Below are positions 55,187 to 64,000 of a stretch of DNA of 64,000 nt, piece by piece. This DNA comes from Sunxiuqinia dokdonensis (GTDB taxonomy: Bacteria > Bacteroidota > Bacteroidia > Bacteroidales > Prolixibacteraceae). The notes beneath the pieces are model-generated. The model did not search any database, had not been told where the DNA came from, and saw only the letters and a list, made by a program, of their open reading frames with translations. Every line of letters starts with the position of its first letter. Within the stretch, counting starts at the first letter, position 1. Location: assembly GCF_001270965.1 (NCBI RefSeq), contig NZ_LGIA01000024.1, forward strand, positions 19,660 to 83,659, read 5' to 3'. The position numbers and the translations under genes are program-made.

Positions 55187-58100
55187 TTAATATGTTTGTT
55201 TAATCACATTGGGCCTTGGCGTGATGATAATTTCCCGTGTTTGCGGAGCAGACTCATTGCCTGCACAATCCCTGACCCAATAGCTGATCGTATGTGTTAC
55301 ATTGCCAAAGGTGACTCCATCACCGTAGAAGCGAATGTCGCTGCTATAATTCGAAGGTTGTCCATTACCGCTAATGCTTGTTTGAGGCACCATTGTATAG
55401 GGTGCTTCCAAATCATCCGGGTCGGGCGTTGGCGTAAAGTCAATTTGCCAGCGAATGGTGTAATTTGACGAGGCTCCACAATTGTCGCCCACTTCATTGA
55501 GATCCTCCAGATCAAGATCCAGCCGTTCGTCACCGCTGGCAAAGGTGTACCAGTCGGGGCGGGTTGGTGTAATATCAACGGTTGGCGCATAGAAGGTAGC
55601 CTCCCAAATGTTTTCAACACATGCTGTAATCGCTTGCAGATTTCCAATTTCCGGCGCTTCGGTATCAGTGACGGTAATGGTCTGCCTGTAAGAGGCGCTC
55701 GTATTGCCACAGTCGTCGGTTACACGCCAGATGTTGGTATAGGTTCCCGTGTAGGAGCAGCTGCCCGGGGTAAATGTTTCGCTGACTTTCACGATGTTGC
55801 TGACATCGCTGTCGCAATTGTCGGTTGCTACGGGGAATAGGGCTTGTGCTGTCGTCAGCGCATCCGGATCGTCGCAGGAAACCGATCTGTTGAGAGCCGT
55901 TGGGAGCGTAGCCCACTCCGGTGCGGTTACATCCTGAACCGTGATGGTTTGCGTATTGGTGCCCGTATTGCCGCACTCATCGGTAGCGGTCCAGGTGCGG
56001 ATGATGGTGTAGCTGCCTTCGCAGCTTCCTGCTAGGTGCTCATCGGAGTATGCCAGGCTAATTTCCGCATCCGCCGAGCAATTGTCATAAACATAGGGCC
56101 ATCCCGTGTCGTCCGGGTGGTCCGACTCGCTGCATTCAATGGCAGTAGAAGCCGGCGAAACGATGGTTGGCGCGGTGCGGTCCACTTCGGTGATGGTTTG
56201 GGTGTAGGTGGTGCTGGTATTCCCGCACAGGTCGCTAATGGTCCAGGTGATGGTATGGATCTTCGATTGAGGGCAATCACCGGCTGCCACCGTGTGCTTT
56301 CTATCCAGCGATGATAGATCCAAACCACAATCGTCAGAGGCAACCGGTTCCCGGCTGGCGGCTGCCGCCAGGCCATCGGCATCACTGCATTCAACTACCT
56401 CGTCCAGCTCTCCTTCGTACGATTGCCACACGGGGGCTTCGGTGTCTTCAACGGTAATCACCTGCGTATAAAACGTGCTGGTATTTCCACAGTCATCAGT
56501 TACCGTCCAGGTATTGGTGATGGTGCCGGTATTCGGACAACTGCCTCCGGTTAAAGCTCCTGATGATTTTGTGATATTGGTGACGTTGCCGTCGCAATTG
56601 TCAACCGCTGTGGGGTACAAAGCCTGGGCTGCAGCCAGTTCTGCCGCGTTGTTGCACGAAATGGTCCGATCCAGGTTGCCGGCGCTGGTTGTCCAGCTTG
56701 GGGCGCTGTTGTCAACCAGGGTGATGATTTGGGTATAAACGGCGCTGGTATTCCCGCATGCGTCTGTCACGGTCCAGGTGTTGGTGTAAGTTCCCGCCTG
56801 TGGGCAGCTACCCTGGATAAATCCGTTGCTTACTTTGACAATGTTTGTCAAATCCAAGTCGCAATTGTCATCGGCCTCAGGAAACAAGGCTTGAGCAGCT
56901 GCAATTCCGGTTAGGTTATCGCAGTCAAGTGTTTGGTTCAGTGCACCGGCAGCGGTCGTCCAGGTAGGGGCGGTATCGTCGTAGAAGGTAATCCGCTGCG
57001 AGCAAACATCGGTCAAGCCGCCCATGTCCTCTACCGTAAAGGTGCGAATGACCTCAATCGGGCAGGTTCCGCTTTGTGTATCCGAATAGGAATAGCGGGT
57101 GATGCCGCAATTGTCGGTCGCTATTCCGCCTGCTGTGGTAAATTGGGCCTCGGTAATTTCAACCGTCGTTTCGCTGTAGGCCAGGCCACCCACGCTGGTA
57201 ATGGCGCAGGCAGGAATGTCAATGGCAGCAGGGCATTGAGTGATTTCCGGCGGCGTATTCACTTCAATGGTGATCGTTACATCAGCTGTTGCGGTACAAC
57301 CGTTATCGTCCGTTACCGTTACGGTATAGGTGCCCGAGGCCAGCAGGGTTGCTGTTGGTTTGTCTTGTACGGGCGAGGTATTCCATGAATAGGAATAGGT
57401 ACCTGTGCCGCCCGAGGCGCTTACCGTTGCTTTCCCGTTTACCGTTTCCACGCATGTTTCGTTTACCACATCCGAGATTGTCGCTGTGAGGGCCTCGTCG
57501 GGTTCGGTAATGGTCACCGAAAGCTCGTCGGTACAACCGTTGGCATCGGTTACCGTCAGGGTGTAGGTTCCGGCAGTCAGGTTGGAAATGTCCTGCGAAC
57601 TTGCCCCGGTATTCCAGAAATAGGTGTAGGGGGGCAGACCTCCGCTAACGGCTACATCAATGGATCCGGTGGCATCACCCTTACACAAAATATTGGTTTG
57701 ATTGATTAGGCTGGCAACCGGTGGCTCCGTTACCGTGATGTCAACCGTTGACGAAACAGCCGGACAATCGCCTGCCGGGTTGTTGGTGGTCAGGGTTAAG
57801 GTGACGGTTCCGCTGCCAATGGCTGGCGTATAGCTTGACGTTAACGAGTTGGCATCGGAGAAGCTTCCGCTTGGTGCACTCCAGGTGGCGCCGGTGGCCG
57901 CTCCGCCAATGGAACCGTCCAGCGTGATGGAACCACCCGCACATACCTGTTGTGGCTGGCCGGCATCAACGGTGGCTGCCGGGTCAATGCGGACATGGAG
58001 GGTGAAGGTAATCCCGAGGCACGGACCTGCCGTTGGGGTAACCAGGTAAGTAGCCGTAACCGGCGATGTGGTGGTATTCACCAGCGTTTGGCTTACAGAG

Positions 58101-61100
58101 GTTTGCGGGCTGCTCTGGGCCGATCCTCCTGTGAAACCGCTGCCGGCAGGGGCTGTCCAGGTGTAGGTCGTACTTGCAGGCATGCCGGGTACGGTAAAGT
58201 CGAACGCTGTGCCGCTGCACGTGGAGGTATTTTCTGTGGAAGTTACCGTTGGCACCGGGTTGACGGTGACCTCCACTTGTGCTGTAATCGGACAGTTGAA
58301 GTAGTCGACCAAATCCAGTGTGTAGGTGCCGGCATCTGCTTGTGTTACATTGGAAATGGTTGGGTTTATTTCGTTAGAGGTTGACCCATCCGGAAATGTC
58401 CACTCATAGGTAATTGGTTCATTGCCGCCACCAACATTGGCCATTAACTGCAAGGTTTCGCCCTCACAAGGCGAATTGGCTGTAGGCGTAGCCGTGAAAG
58501 GCGTAGCATCCAGCGTACCAAAGGAGATATCGTCGATACCGAAGTCGTTACCGCCTGCAGCTGGCTCTATATTTTTAATTCGGATGGTAATGGGGCCGCT
58601 TATGCTCCCGGAGTTCCAAAGCACGTCACTGTAAAACCTTATCCATCCATCGTTGGAATTATTGCTTACACCTTGTGGAAGCCTTCCTGGTGTACCAACA
58701 AATTCATCATTTACTTCAAATTGCAAAACAGCATCGTTGCCTGCACTATTCAAACTCATGGCCCAAGCCGAGAAATAATAGCTGGTATTTGGCTCTACAT
58801 TTACTGTCTGCTCCCAAATTGGAGTGCCTGCATTGGTGTTCCCATTTACAATCATAAAATTTCCGCTACCAGAAGTATGATCATATCCCCAAAAGTTGGT
58901 GTGGTAGTTATTTGCATTGGGACCAACCCCATACAATCCTTCAGGATTAAGTTCTGATTGACCGCCTACATCAGCCCGGTAGCCATATGTACCTGTACTA
59001 AAACCTGTATTCCCAGCTTCAAAATCCCCGTTCACAACCAAATTATTGGAGACCGTAATATTTCCGTATCCGGTACAGCCATTGGCATCAGTTACGGTCA
59101 CTTCGTAGAACCCGGCCAGGTCCACCTCAATACTTGGGGTGGTTTCGCCGGTGCTCCAGAGGTAGGATGAAAAGCCGCTGGTAGCGGTAAGCTGTATTTT
59201 CCCGTTGCCGGTGCAGTAGTTTGCTGTAATCTCTACTTCGGGTTCGGGACGTACATTAACGGTTACGTAGGCTGTTCCGGGACAGTCGAGATCCGGGTCG
59301 GTATAGGTAACCGTGTAAGTGGTGGTTTCCGAAGGTGTTACGCTGGTCGGGTTCTCCTCAGTAGATGTCCAGTCGGATGTATTTGAGGTCCATAAAATTT
59401 CAGCTTGCGATTGCGGTTCGCCGGTTATAGTCACATTATCAATGGCCCACCATGAATTGTCATCTGCCCGATATCTGAACCGGATATAGATGGAAGGTTC
59501 TCCAATCGGAAGGTTTATTGTTACTTCCTCAAAGTTGTCAGAAGAACCACGACTGCCTGAAAAGGTTTGCAGGCTAGTCCAATCTCCGGTTCCGGTCGGT
59601 GACCACTGGACTCGGGCTCTTCCAGAGTCTCCTTCCCGGAAGTGATGCCAGAAGGTTAATGTAGCACTTGTATAGCCCTCTGTACTGAGCTGTGGACTAA
59701 TTAAATTGGTTGATGTACTTCCTCCTTCAGCATCGTTGTTGGATAGGTAGAATTGGCTATGGTCGTTTGAATGAAATATGTTGTGAACTGTTGTTGTTTG
59801 ATATTCCCAGTCCCAAGGTCTAGGGCCTACCCATACCCATTGGCTTTCTTCCCATGAATAATCATACTCATCAGGTCTTAGCGTCCATGCCGCCTCATCT
59901 CCACCACTGGTTGTCCAATCATTTGCTCCTCCGTTAAAATCTTCTATTAGGATGTCTGTGTCGAGTCCAGCCGCGATATTGGCCGATGAAAATAAATCCA
60001 CGCTTTCACCGGGGCAAATGGTCGTCTCAGATGCGGAAGCCGTAACCTCCGGGGCTGGCATCACCGTTACATCCAGGTATTGTGGACTGGGATTTACACA
60101 GTCGTTGGAACTTAGCTCAAAGGTATATCTAACACTGATCGGATTGGAGGACGTGTTGTACAAGGGTTCGCTAATATTTCCGGTACCGCTATTGGCCGAG
60201 TTGTAGGTATCTGCAGGGCGCGACCAATTAAAAACTGTACCTGAAACATTGCTTTCAGGTACAAAATTTAACATCGACCCACTACAAACCGGCGAGGCTG
60301 TATTGGTTAATACCGGGGCCGGGGTCACCATCACAACAACCTCTTGGGTGTTTGTACAACCATCGGGGGAGATCAATGTGTAGGTATACGTTACGGGAAT
60401 CGGATCGGTCACCCAGTCTTCCAGTTCCAGGGTTTCATCAATCCCGTCTTGCCCGCTATTTGCTGATGTCTTCACACCCGGTATAACAAGCCTTTCCCAG
60501 TCCATTGTCGTCCCTGATGGCTCAACAGTAGGGGCGTAAACGAATTGGGTATTTCCGCAAATACCGGTTGGAGTCAGCGTACTGGTCAGCACGGGCTTTT
60601 GGTTCACTGTTACCTCGGCTATATCGCTTTGTGTTTGTTCACACGCGGTGGAGCTGGCATCGCGCACACTCACCAGTTCGTAGGTGTAGGTTCCGGGCGT
60701 GTCAGTGGGCACATTGAGCGTGACAAAATCATTGCTGCCCGTTGTTTCAATCGTTTGGTTGGCACCGCCATCCACCGAGTACGTAAAGGTGTAAGGACGG
60801 GTGCCGCCGCTGCCAGTAAAGGTAATCACCGGTTCCGTATCGTCCTGGCAAACCGAAGGGGTGCTGGCGGCTATCGTTGCCGTAGGCAGGGGATTGACGG
60901 TAATTGTGGCACTCTTTCCGGTTTGTTCCTGCGAGCATCCGGTTCCTCCCTGCACACTTACTAAGTTATAGGTAAAACTTCCGTCAGTTGAATTCGTTGC
61001 AACCACGGTTGCTGTGTTACCCGATGTTGTAACCGTTTCCGCTGCTCCTCCATTGATGGTGTAGGTAAAGGTATAGGGGGCTGTGCTCCCTAAGCCGGTA

Positions 61101-64000
61101 AAGCTAATTTGGCTGGCATCTCCCTGGCAAACGGTTGTCGTTCCGCTAATGGTAGCCGTAGGTAAGGAGTAAACCGTAATGGTTTCCGAGTCGGATTGCG
61201 GATTTGAGCAACCATTGTCGCTTTCAACCGATACCAGGGTATACACATAGGTTCCGGTTGTGTTGGTTGGTATGTTTAAGCTAAGCGTGTTTCCAGAAGT
61301 GGTTGCTTGGGTTTGGATGGCGCCTCCGTTTATCCGGTAACCGAAGGTATAAGGTGCTGTGCCTCCCGAACCGGTAAAGGTAACCGTGGGTTCAGCGCCG
61401 TTCAGACAGGCCGAATTTGTCGATGCATCAATCGTTGCAGTTGGCAAGGGCTTCACGGTGATGGTTTTCGCCTCGGTCAATGGTTGGGAGCAAGCGGTTG
61501 AGCTGGCATCGGTCACGCTAATTAAGCGGTAAATGAAATCACCAGGCGTGTTTGTTGGCGGGTTTACCACGCGGCTGTTTCCCGAAATTGTTGTCAGAAG
61601 TGGTTGTACAGTCCCATTGATCGAGTACTCGAAGGTGAAGGGCGCTGTTCCCACTGTCCCGGTCAGCGTAACAATGGGGGAAGGCTCGTTTTGGCAAACT
61701 TCGGTTGTGGAGGTCGTAATCATCGCATCAGGCGTTGGGTTCACCGTAACCGAAACCGAACCGGACTGGCTTTGCCCACAACCGTCATCTCCGGCAACAG
61801 ACACCAAATCATATTTAAATATCCCCGATGCCGAAGTTGGCTGAGTAATGGTCGCAATTCCCGAAGCATCAGAATTGATGGTTTGGTTTGCTCCATTGTT
61901 GTATTTGTAGGTAAAGGTGTAGGGGGCAAGGCCGCCACTTCCCGTAAAAGTGATCACCGGAGCTGCTGCTCCCTGACAAACTTCTGTCGGATCAGCGGTA
62001 ATCGTAGCTGTTGGCAAGGGGCTGACGGTTATGGTAGCTGTTCCACCTTGGGTTTGTTCACAAGTATTGGCATCGCTCACCCGTTGCAATTCGTAGACGA
62101 AATCACCGGTGGTTGAAGTGGGTACGGGTACAGTTGCCACATCGCTGGATGAAGTCGTGCTGACCGTTCTTTCGACTCCCTCGTAATCGAGGTAGGTAAA
62201 CGTATAAGGTCTCGTCCCGTTATTGCCGGTAAAAGTGATGACCGGCGAACCAGCTCCTTGGCAAACGGTTTGGTCACCCAATATGCTGGCTGTCGGCAGG
62301 GGGTTTACAGTGATGGTGGTTGAACCGGTCTGGGATTGCACACAAGCCGTTGAACTGGCATCCTGTATGCTGATTAATTGGTAGGTAAAGCTACCGTCGG
62401 TTGACGTATCAACCGGAATAGTAACACTATTTCCGCTAACAGTTTGCTCTGTTTGTGGCGAGCCTCCGTTAACCGAATAGGTAAAGGTGTAAGGAGCCGT
62501 TCCGTTGCTTCCGGTAAAGGTGACTGAGGCCACTTCTCCAACACAAACCGAATTGTCGGATGGCGTTACGGTGGCTGTTGGCAGTGGGTTGACCGTAATT
62601 TTATAAGTAAGCGGCGTTCCGCTGCACCCGTTAGCCGTGGGCGTTACGGTTATGGTAGCTGTAATGGGTGCCGATGTTGTATTTGTTGCGGTAAAGGACG
62701 GAACAGGGCCAGTTCCGCTGGCGGACAATCCGATAGCTGTTTTGTTATTGGTCCAGGTGAAGGTGGTTCCGCTTACCGGGCCGGAAAGGGCCGTTGCCGG
62801 AACAAGATCGCCTTTGCAGTAGGCCTGGTCGGCAATCGCATCTGCCGTAGCGGTAGGTTTTATCCCCACGGTTACGATCTGGGTGTTGGTACACCCATTG
62901 GCAGTTAGCATGAACGTGTAAGGTACATCAATAGTCTCGGTGGTTGTGTTGATGAGGGTTTCCGAAATGATATTGGTATTGCTACCATTTCCTTCGGGAT
63001 TGCTAATTCCGTCGACCACCGGCCGGTGCCAACTCAGGGTCGTACCCGTTACAGACGGTACAGCCGTGTAGTTAAACGAAGAACCACTGCAAACATCCGA
63101 AGGGGTTAAATCACTGAGCAAGGTTGGGGCTGGATAGACCGTAACCGCTAACTCCTGCGTGTTGGTGCAACCATTGGCGGTCATATTGACTACATAGGTT
63201 ACAGTCTCGATTTGGCTGGTTGTATTGATTAGGATTTCACTAATTGGTCCTGTTTTTGGGTCGATTGGGTCGATTGTCGGATTGCTGATTCCGATCACTG
63301 CTGCCCGACTCCATGTGAAATTTACGTTTTCGGTATCACTGGCCGGCGCACCACTAAACACACTTCCGCTGCAGACGGATTCCGTGAGCGATGATAGTAC
63401 AGGCGTTGGGTTCACGGTAATGGTGAAGGTTTCTGAAGGGCCGGTGCAGCCATTGGCCTTTGGAGTAATTGTAATGGTTGCAGTTACAGGGTCTGGGCTG
63501 TTATTCTCCGTGGTGAAAGAAGGAATTGCGGCGACATCGGTTTGGTCTGCCAATCCAATAGTAGTTCCGCCAGAAATATCAAAAACAACACCAACAGGCG
63601 AACCGGTCAATGAAATGACAGGCGTTGTTTCCCCCATACAATAGGTTTCGTTGGACGGAGCAGTAACGGTTGGGATTGGGTTGACGATGATGGTCAGGGC
63701 CGAGGTGCTGGTACACCCTGTTGCATCGTTGGTAACCGTTACGTTGAATACGGTTGATGCCGAGGCAGCTCCATCCGCAGGTATGTTCAAAGGGCCTCCT
63801 GTCCAGTTAAAGCTGAAGTTGGCCAGGGTTTGCCCGTCATCGAGAATAGCGTCGTTGTATGCTGTTACATCAAAGCCTGCCGCTTCATCGGCACACAGAA
63901 TATCGTTAGCTGCAGTGACAGCAGGATCCGGGTTGACGGTGATGGTCAGGGCCGAGGTGCTGGTACACCCTGTTGCATCGTTGGTAACCGTTACGTTGAA
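55187..64000 (-). CDS. Giant multidomain surface adhesin (SprB/HYR/Ig type), 5' end outside the window
   Basis: 2937 residues in view with no start: the frame is open to base 64000, so the TTG at 63790 is not the beginning. From the edge: about 1300 residues of tandem Ig/PKD-like modules of 70-90 aa (NPTPV..., TFTGSGGTAPYTFTYSVNGG, TCEQTQ); a MAM/jelly-roll-like domain at about 59400-59960 (DFNGGANDWTTSGGDEAAW); a second lectin-like domain at about 58515-59045 (LVVNGDFEAGNTGFSTGTYG); PKD; two SprB repeats at about 57280-57720 (GLPPYTYFWNTGASSQDISN); six HYR-like modules at about 55650-57240 (VTDDCGNTSTFYTQVITVED); end ITPRPNVIKQTY. No CHU_C domain at the C-terminus. Probable T9SS-exported adhesin for gliding or binding. 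Confidence 0.92.
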   Translation of the reverse strand, partial: FNVTVTNDATGCTSTSALTITVNPDPAVTAANDILCADEAAGFDVTAYNDAILDDGQTLANFSFNWTGGPLNIPADGAASASTVFNVTVTNDATGCTSTSALTIIVNPIPTVTAPSNETYCMGETTPVISLTGSPVGVVFDISGGTTIGLADQTDVAAIPSFTTENNSPDPVTATITITPKANGCTGPSETFTITVNPTPVLSSLTESVCSGSVFSGAPASDTENVNFTWSRAAVIGISNPTIDPIDPKTGPISEILINTTSQIETVTYVVNMTANGCTNTQELAVTVYPAPTLLSDLTPSDVCSGSSFNYTAVPSVTGTTLSWHRPVVDGISNPEGNGSNTNIISETLINTTTETIDVPYTFMLTANGCTNTQIVTVGIKPTATADAIADQAYCKGDLVPATALSGPVSGTTFTWTNNKTAIGLSASGTGPVPSFTATNTTSAPITATITVTPTANGCSGTPLTYKITVNPLPTATVTPSDNSVCVGEVASVTFTGSNGTAPYTFTYSVNGGSPQTEQTVSGNSVTIPVDTSTDGSFTYQLISIQDASSTACVQSQTGSTTITVNPLPTASILGDQTVCQGAGSPVITFTGNNGTRPYTFTYLDYEGVERTVSTTSSSDVATVPVPTSTTGDFVYELQRVSDANTCEQTQGGTATITVSPLPTATITADPTEVCQGAAAPVITFTGSGGLAPYTFTYKYNNGANQTINSDASGIATITQPTSASGIFKYDLVSVAGDDGCGQSQSGSVSVTVNPTPDAMITTSTTEVCQNEPSPIVTLTGTVGTAPFTFEYSINGTVQPLLTTISGNSRVVNPPTNTPGDFIYRLISVTDASSTACSQPLTEAKTITVKPLPTATIDASTNSACLNGAEPTVTFTGSGGTAPYTFGYRINGGAIQTQATTSGNTLSLNIPTNTTGTYVYTLVSVESDNGCSNPQSDSETITVYSLPTATISGTTTVCQGDASQISFTGLGSTAPYTFTYTINGGAAETVTTSGNTATVVATNSTDGSFTYNLVSVQGGTGCSQEQTGKSATITVNPLPTATIAASTPSVCQDDTEPVITFTGSGGTRPYTFTYSVDGGANQTIETTGSNDFVTLNVPTDTPGTYTYELVSVRDASSTACEQTQSDIAEVTVNQKPVLTSTLTPTGICGNTQFVYAPTVEPSGTTMDWERLVIPGVKTSANSGQDGIDETLELEDWVTDPIPVTYTYTLISPDGCTNTQEVVVMVTPAPVLTNTASPVCSGSMLNFVPESNVSGTVFNWSRPADTYNSANSGTGNISEPLYNTSSNPISVRYTFELSSNDCVNPSPQYLDVTVMPAPEVTASASETTICPGESVDLFSSANIAAGLDTDILIEDFNGGANDWTTSGGDEAAWTLRPDEYDYSWEESQWVWVGPRPWDWEYQTTTVHNIFHSNDHSQFYLSNNDAEGGSTSTNLISPQLSTEGYTSATLTFWHHFREGDSGRARVQWSPTGTGDWTSLQTFSGSRGSSDNFEEVTINLPIGEPSIYIRFRYRADDNSWWAIDNVTITGEPQSQAEILWTSNTSDWTSTEENPTSVTPSETTTYTVTYTDPDLDCPGTAYVTVNVRPEPEVEITANYCTGNGKIQLTATSGFSSYLWSTGETTPSIEVDLAGFYEVTVTDANGCTGYGNITVSNNLVVNGDFEAGNTGFSTGTYGYRADVGGQSELNPEGLYGVGPNANNYHTNFWGYDHTSGSGNFMIVNGNTNAGTPIWEQTVNVEPNTSYYFSAWAMSLNSAGNDAVLQFEVNDEFVGTPGRLPQGVSNNSNDGWIRFYSDVLWNSGSISGPITIRIKNIEPAAGGNDFGIDDISFGTLDATPFTATPTANSPCEGETLQLMANVGGGNEPITYEWTFPDGSTSNEINPTISNVTQADAGTYTLDLVDYFNCPITAQVEVTVNPVPTVTSTENTSTCSGTAFDFTVPGMPASTTYTWTAPAGSGFTGGSAQSSPQTSVSQTLVNTTTSPVTATYLVTPTAGPCLGITFTLHVRIDPAATVDAGQPQQVCAGGSITLDGSIGGAATGATWSAPSGSFSDANSLTSSYTPAIGSGTVTLTLTTNNPAGDCPAVSSTVDITVTEPPVASLINQTNILCKGDATGSIDVAVSGGLPPYTYFWNTGASSQDISNLTAGTYTLTVTDANGCTDELSVTITEPDEALTATISDVVNETCVETVNGKATVSASGGTGTYSYSWNTSPVQDKPTATLLASGTYTVTVTDDNGCTATADVTITIEVNTPPEITQCPAAIDIPACAITSVGGLAYSETTVEITEAQFTTAGGIATDNCGITRYSYSDTQSGTCPIEVIRTFTVEDMGGLTDVCSQRITFYDDTAPTWTTAAGALNQTLDCDNLTGIAAAQALFPEADDNCDLDLTNIVKVSNGFIQGSCPQAGTYTNTWTVTDACGNTSAVYTQIITLVDNSAPSWTTSAGNLDRTISCNNAAELAAAQALYPTAVDNCDGNVTNITKSSGALTGGSCPNTGTITNTWTVTDDCGNTSTFYTQVITVEDTEAPVWQSYEGELDEVVECSDADGLAAAASREPVASDDCGLDLSSLDRKHTVAAGDCPQSKIHTITWTISDLCGNTSTTYTQTITEVDRTAPTIVSPASTAIECSESDHPDDTGWPYVYDNCSADAEISLAYSDEHLAGSCEGSYTIIRTWTATDECGNTGTNTQTITVQDVTAPEWATLPTALNRSVSCDDPDALTTAQALFPVATDNCDSDVSNIVKVSETFTPGSCSYTGTYTNIWRVTDDCGNTSASYRQTITVTDTEAPEIGNLQAITACVENIWEATFYAPTVDITPTRPDWYTFASGDERLDLDLEDLNEVGDNCGASSNYTIRWQIDFTPTPDPDDLEAPYTMVPQTSISGNGQPSNYSSDIRFYGDGVTFGNVTHTISYWVRDCAGNESAPQTREIIITPRPNVIKQTY
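63689..64000 (-). repeat. Near-identical 252-base tandem modules in the adhesin gene
   Basis: A 60-base stretch at 63689-63748 is repeated without change at 63941-64000, exactly 252 bases (84 codons) away, encoding FNVTVTNDATGCTSTSALTI in both. The middle of the module has diverged. The array most likely goes on beyond the window. Confidence 0.9.

Noticed and set aside
63788..63790. TTG as start of the giant adhesin
   Set aside because: The frame stays open to 64000 and encodes the same domain type; TTG falls inside a module.

Overview
The window looks like a chromosome segment of a Bacteroidota bacterium, probably an environmental, gliding-type lineage of the Marinilabiliales/Prolixibacteraceae kind. 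The phylum call rests on a SusC/SusD pair with STN domain, FecR anti-sigma and ECF sigma factor; type IX secretion partners (PorP/SprF, CHU_C domain, SprB-type repeats); the purH-mreB-mreC-mreD-mrdA-rodA gene order; and several promoter boxes of the Bacteroidota type TAnnTTTG. The family-level placement is inference from overall gene style. No rRNA, tRNA, CRISPR array, insertion sequence or prophage was seen.

Layout. 1-6.3 kb (minus strand): cell elongation operon purH-mreBCD-mrdA-rodA, with rodA cut by the window edge. 6.4-7.7 kb: a lone MacB-type permease. 8.0-12.4 kb (minus): operon rsmA-mgtE-zinc protease-rimK-deacylase, which joins RNA modification, Mg transport and an ATP-grasp peptide-tagging set. 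12.5-15.2 kb (plus): UPF0104 membrane protein and a LolE-like permease. 15.2-25.2 kb (minus): ECF sigma, FecR, SusC, SusD, a terminator, then two secreted lipoprotein phosphoesterases. 25.4-36.5 kb (minus): a complete myo-inositol catabolic operon (iolJ-iolB-iolC-iolD-symporter-iolA-iolE-iolG) that ends in a lipoprotein PI-PLC/glycerophosphodiesterase-like gene overlapping iolG by 4 bases. 36.9-47.5 kb: housekeeping genes (apbE, a sensor kinase, yebC, aroA, aroB, dprA, acyP, a PLP decarboxylase, small membrane proteins). 48.3-64 kb (minus): a surface-adhesin/T9SS locus with a giant multi-Ig/SprB/HYR protein that runs off the right edge, two smaller secreted proteins, a TSP3-CHU_C protein and PorP/SprF.

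How they fit. The most interesting reading is that 15.2-36.5 kb is one functional unit. A SusCD outer-membrane importer with no glycosidase sits beside three exported phosphoesterase-type lipoproteins and a full inositol degradation pathway with its own Na+ symporter. This would suit acquisition of inositol from phosphoinositides, glycerophosphoinositol or inositol phosphates. A perfect LacI-type palindrome stands upstream of the iol operon.

Intergenic DNA is unusually rich in repeats: a 41-bp minisatellite behind yebC, REP-like hairpin clusters, GTCATT hairpins on both sides of the inositol symporter, a palindromic family TCCCGAnnnATCGGGACTCC in at least five gene gaps, and a 68-bp inverted repeat bracketing part of the adhesin locus.
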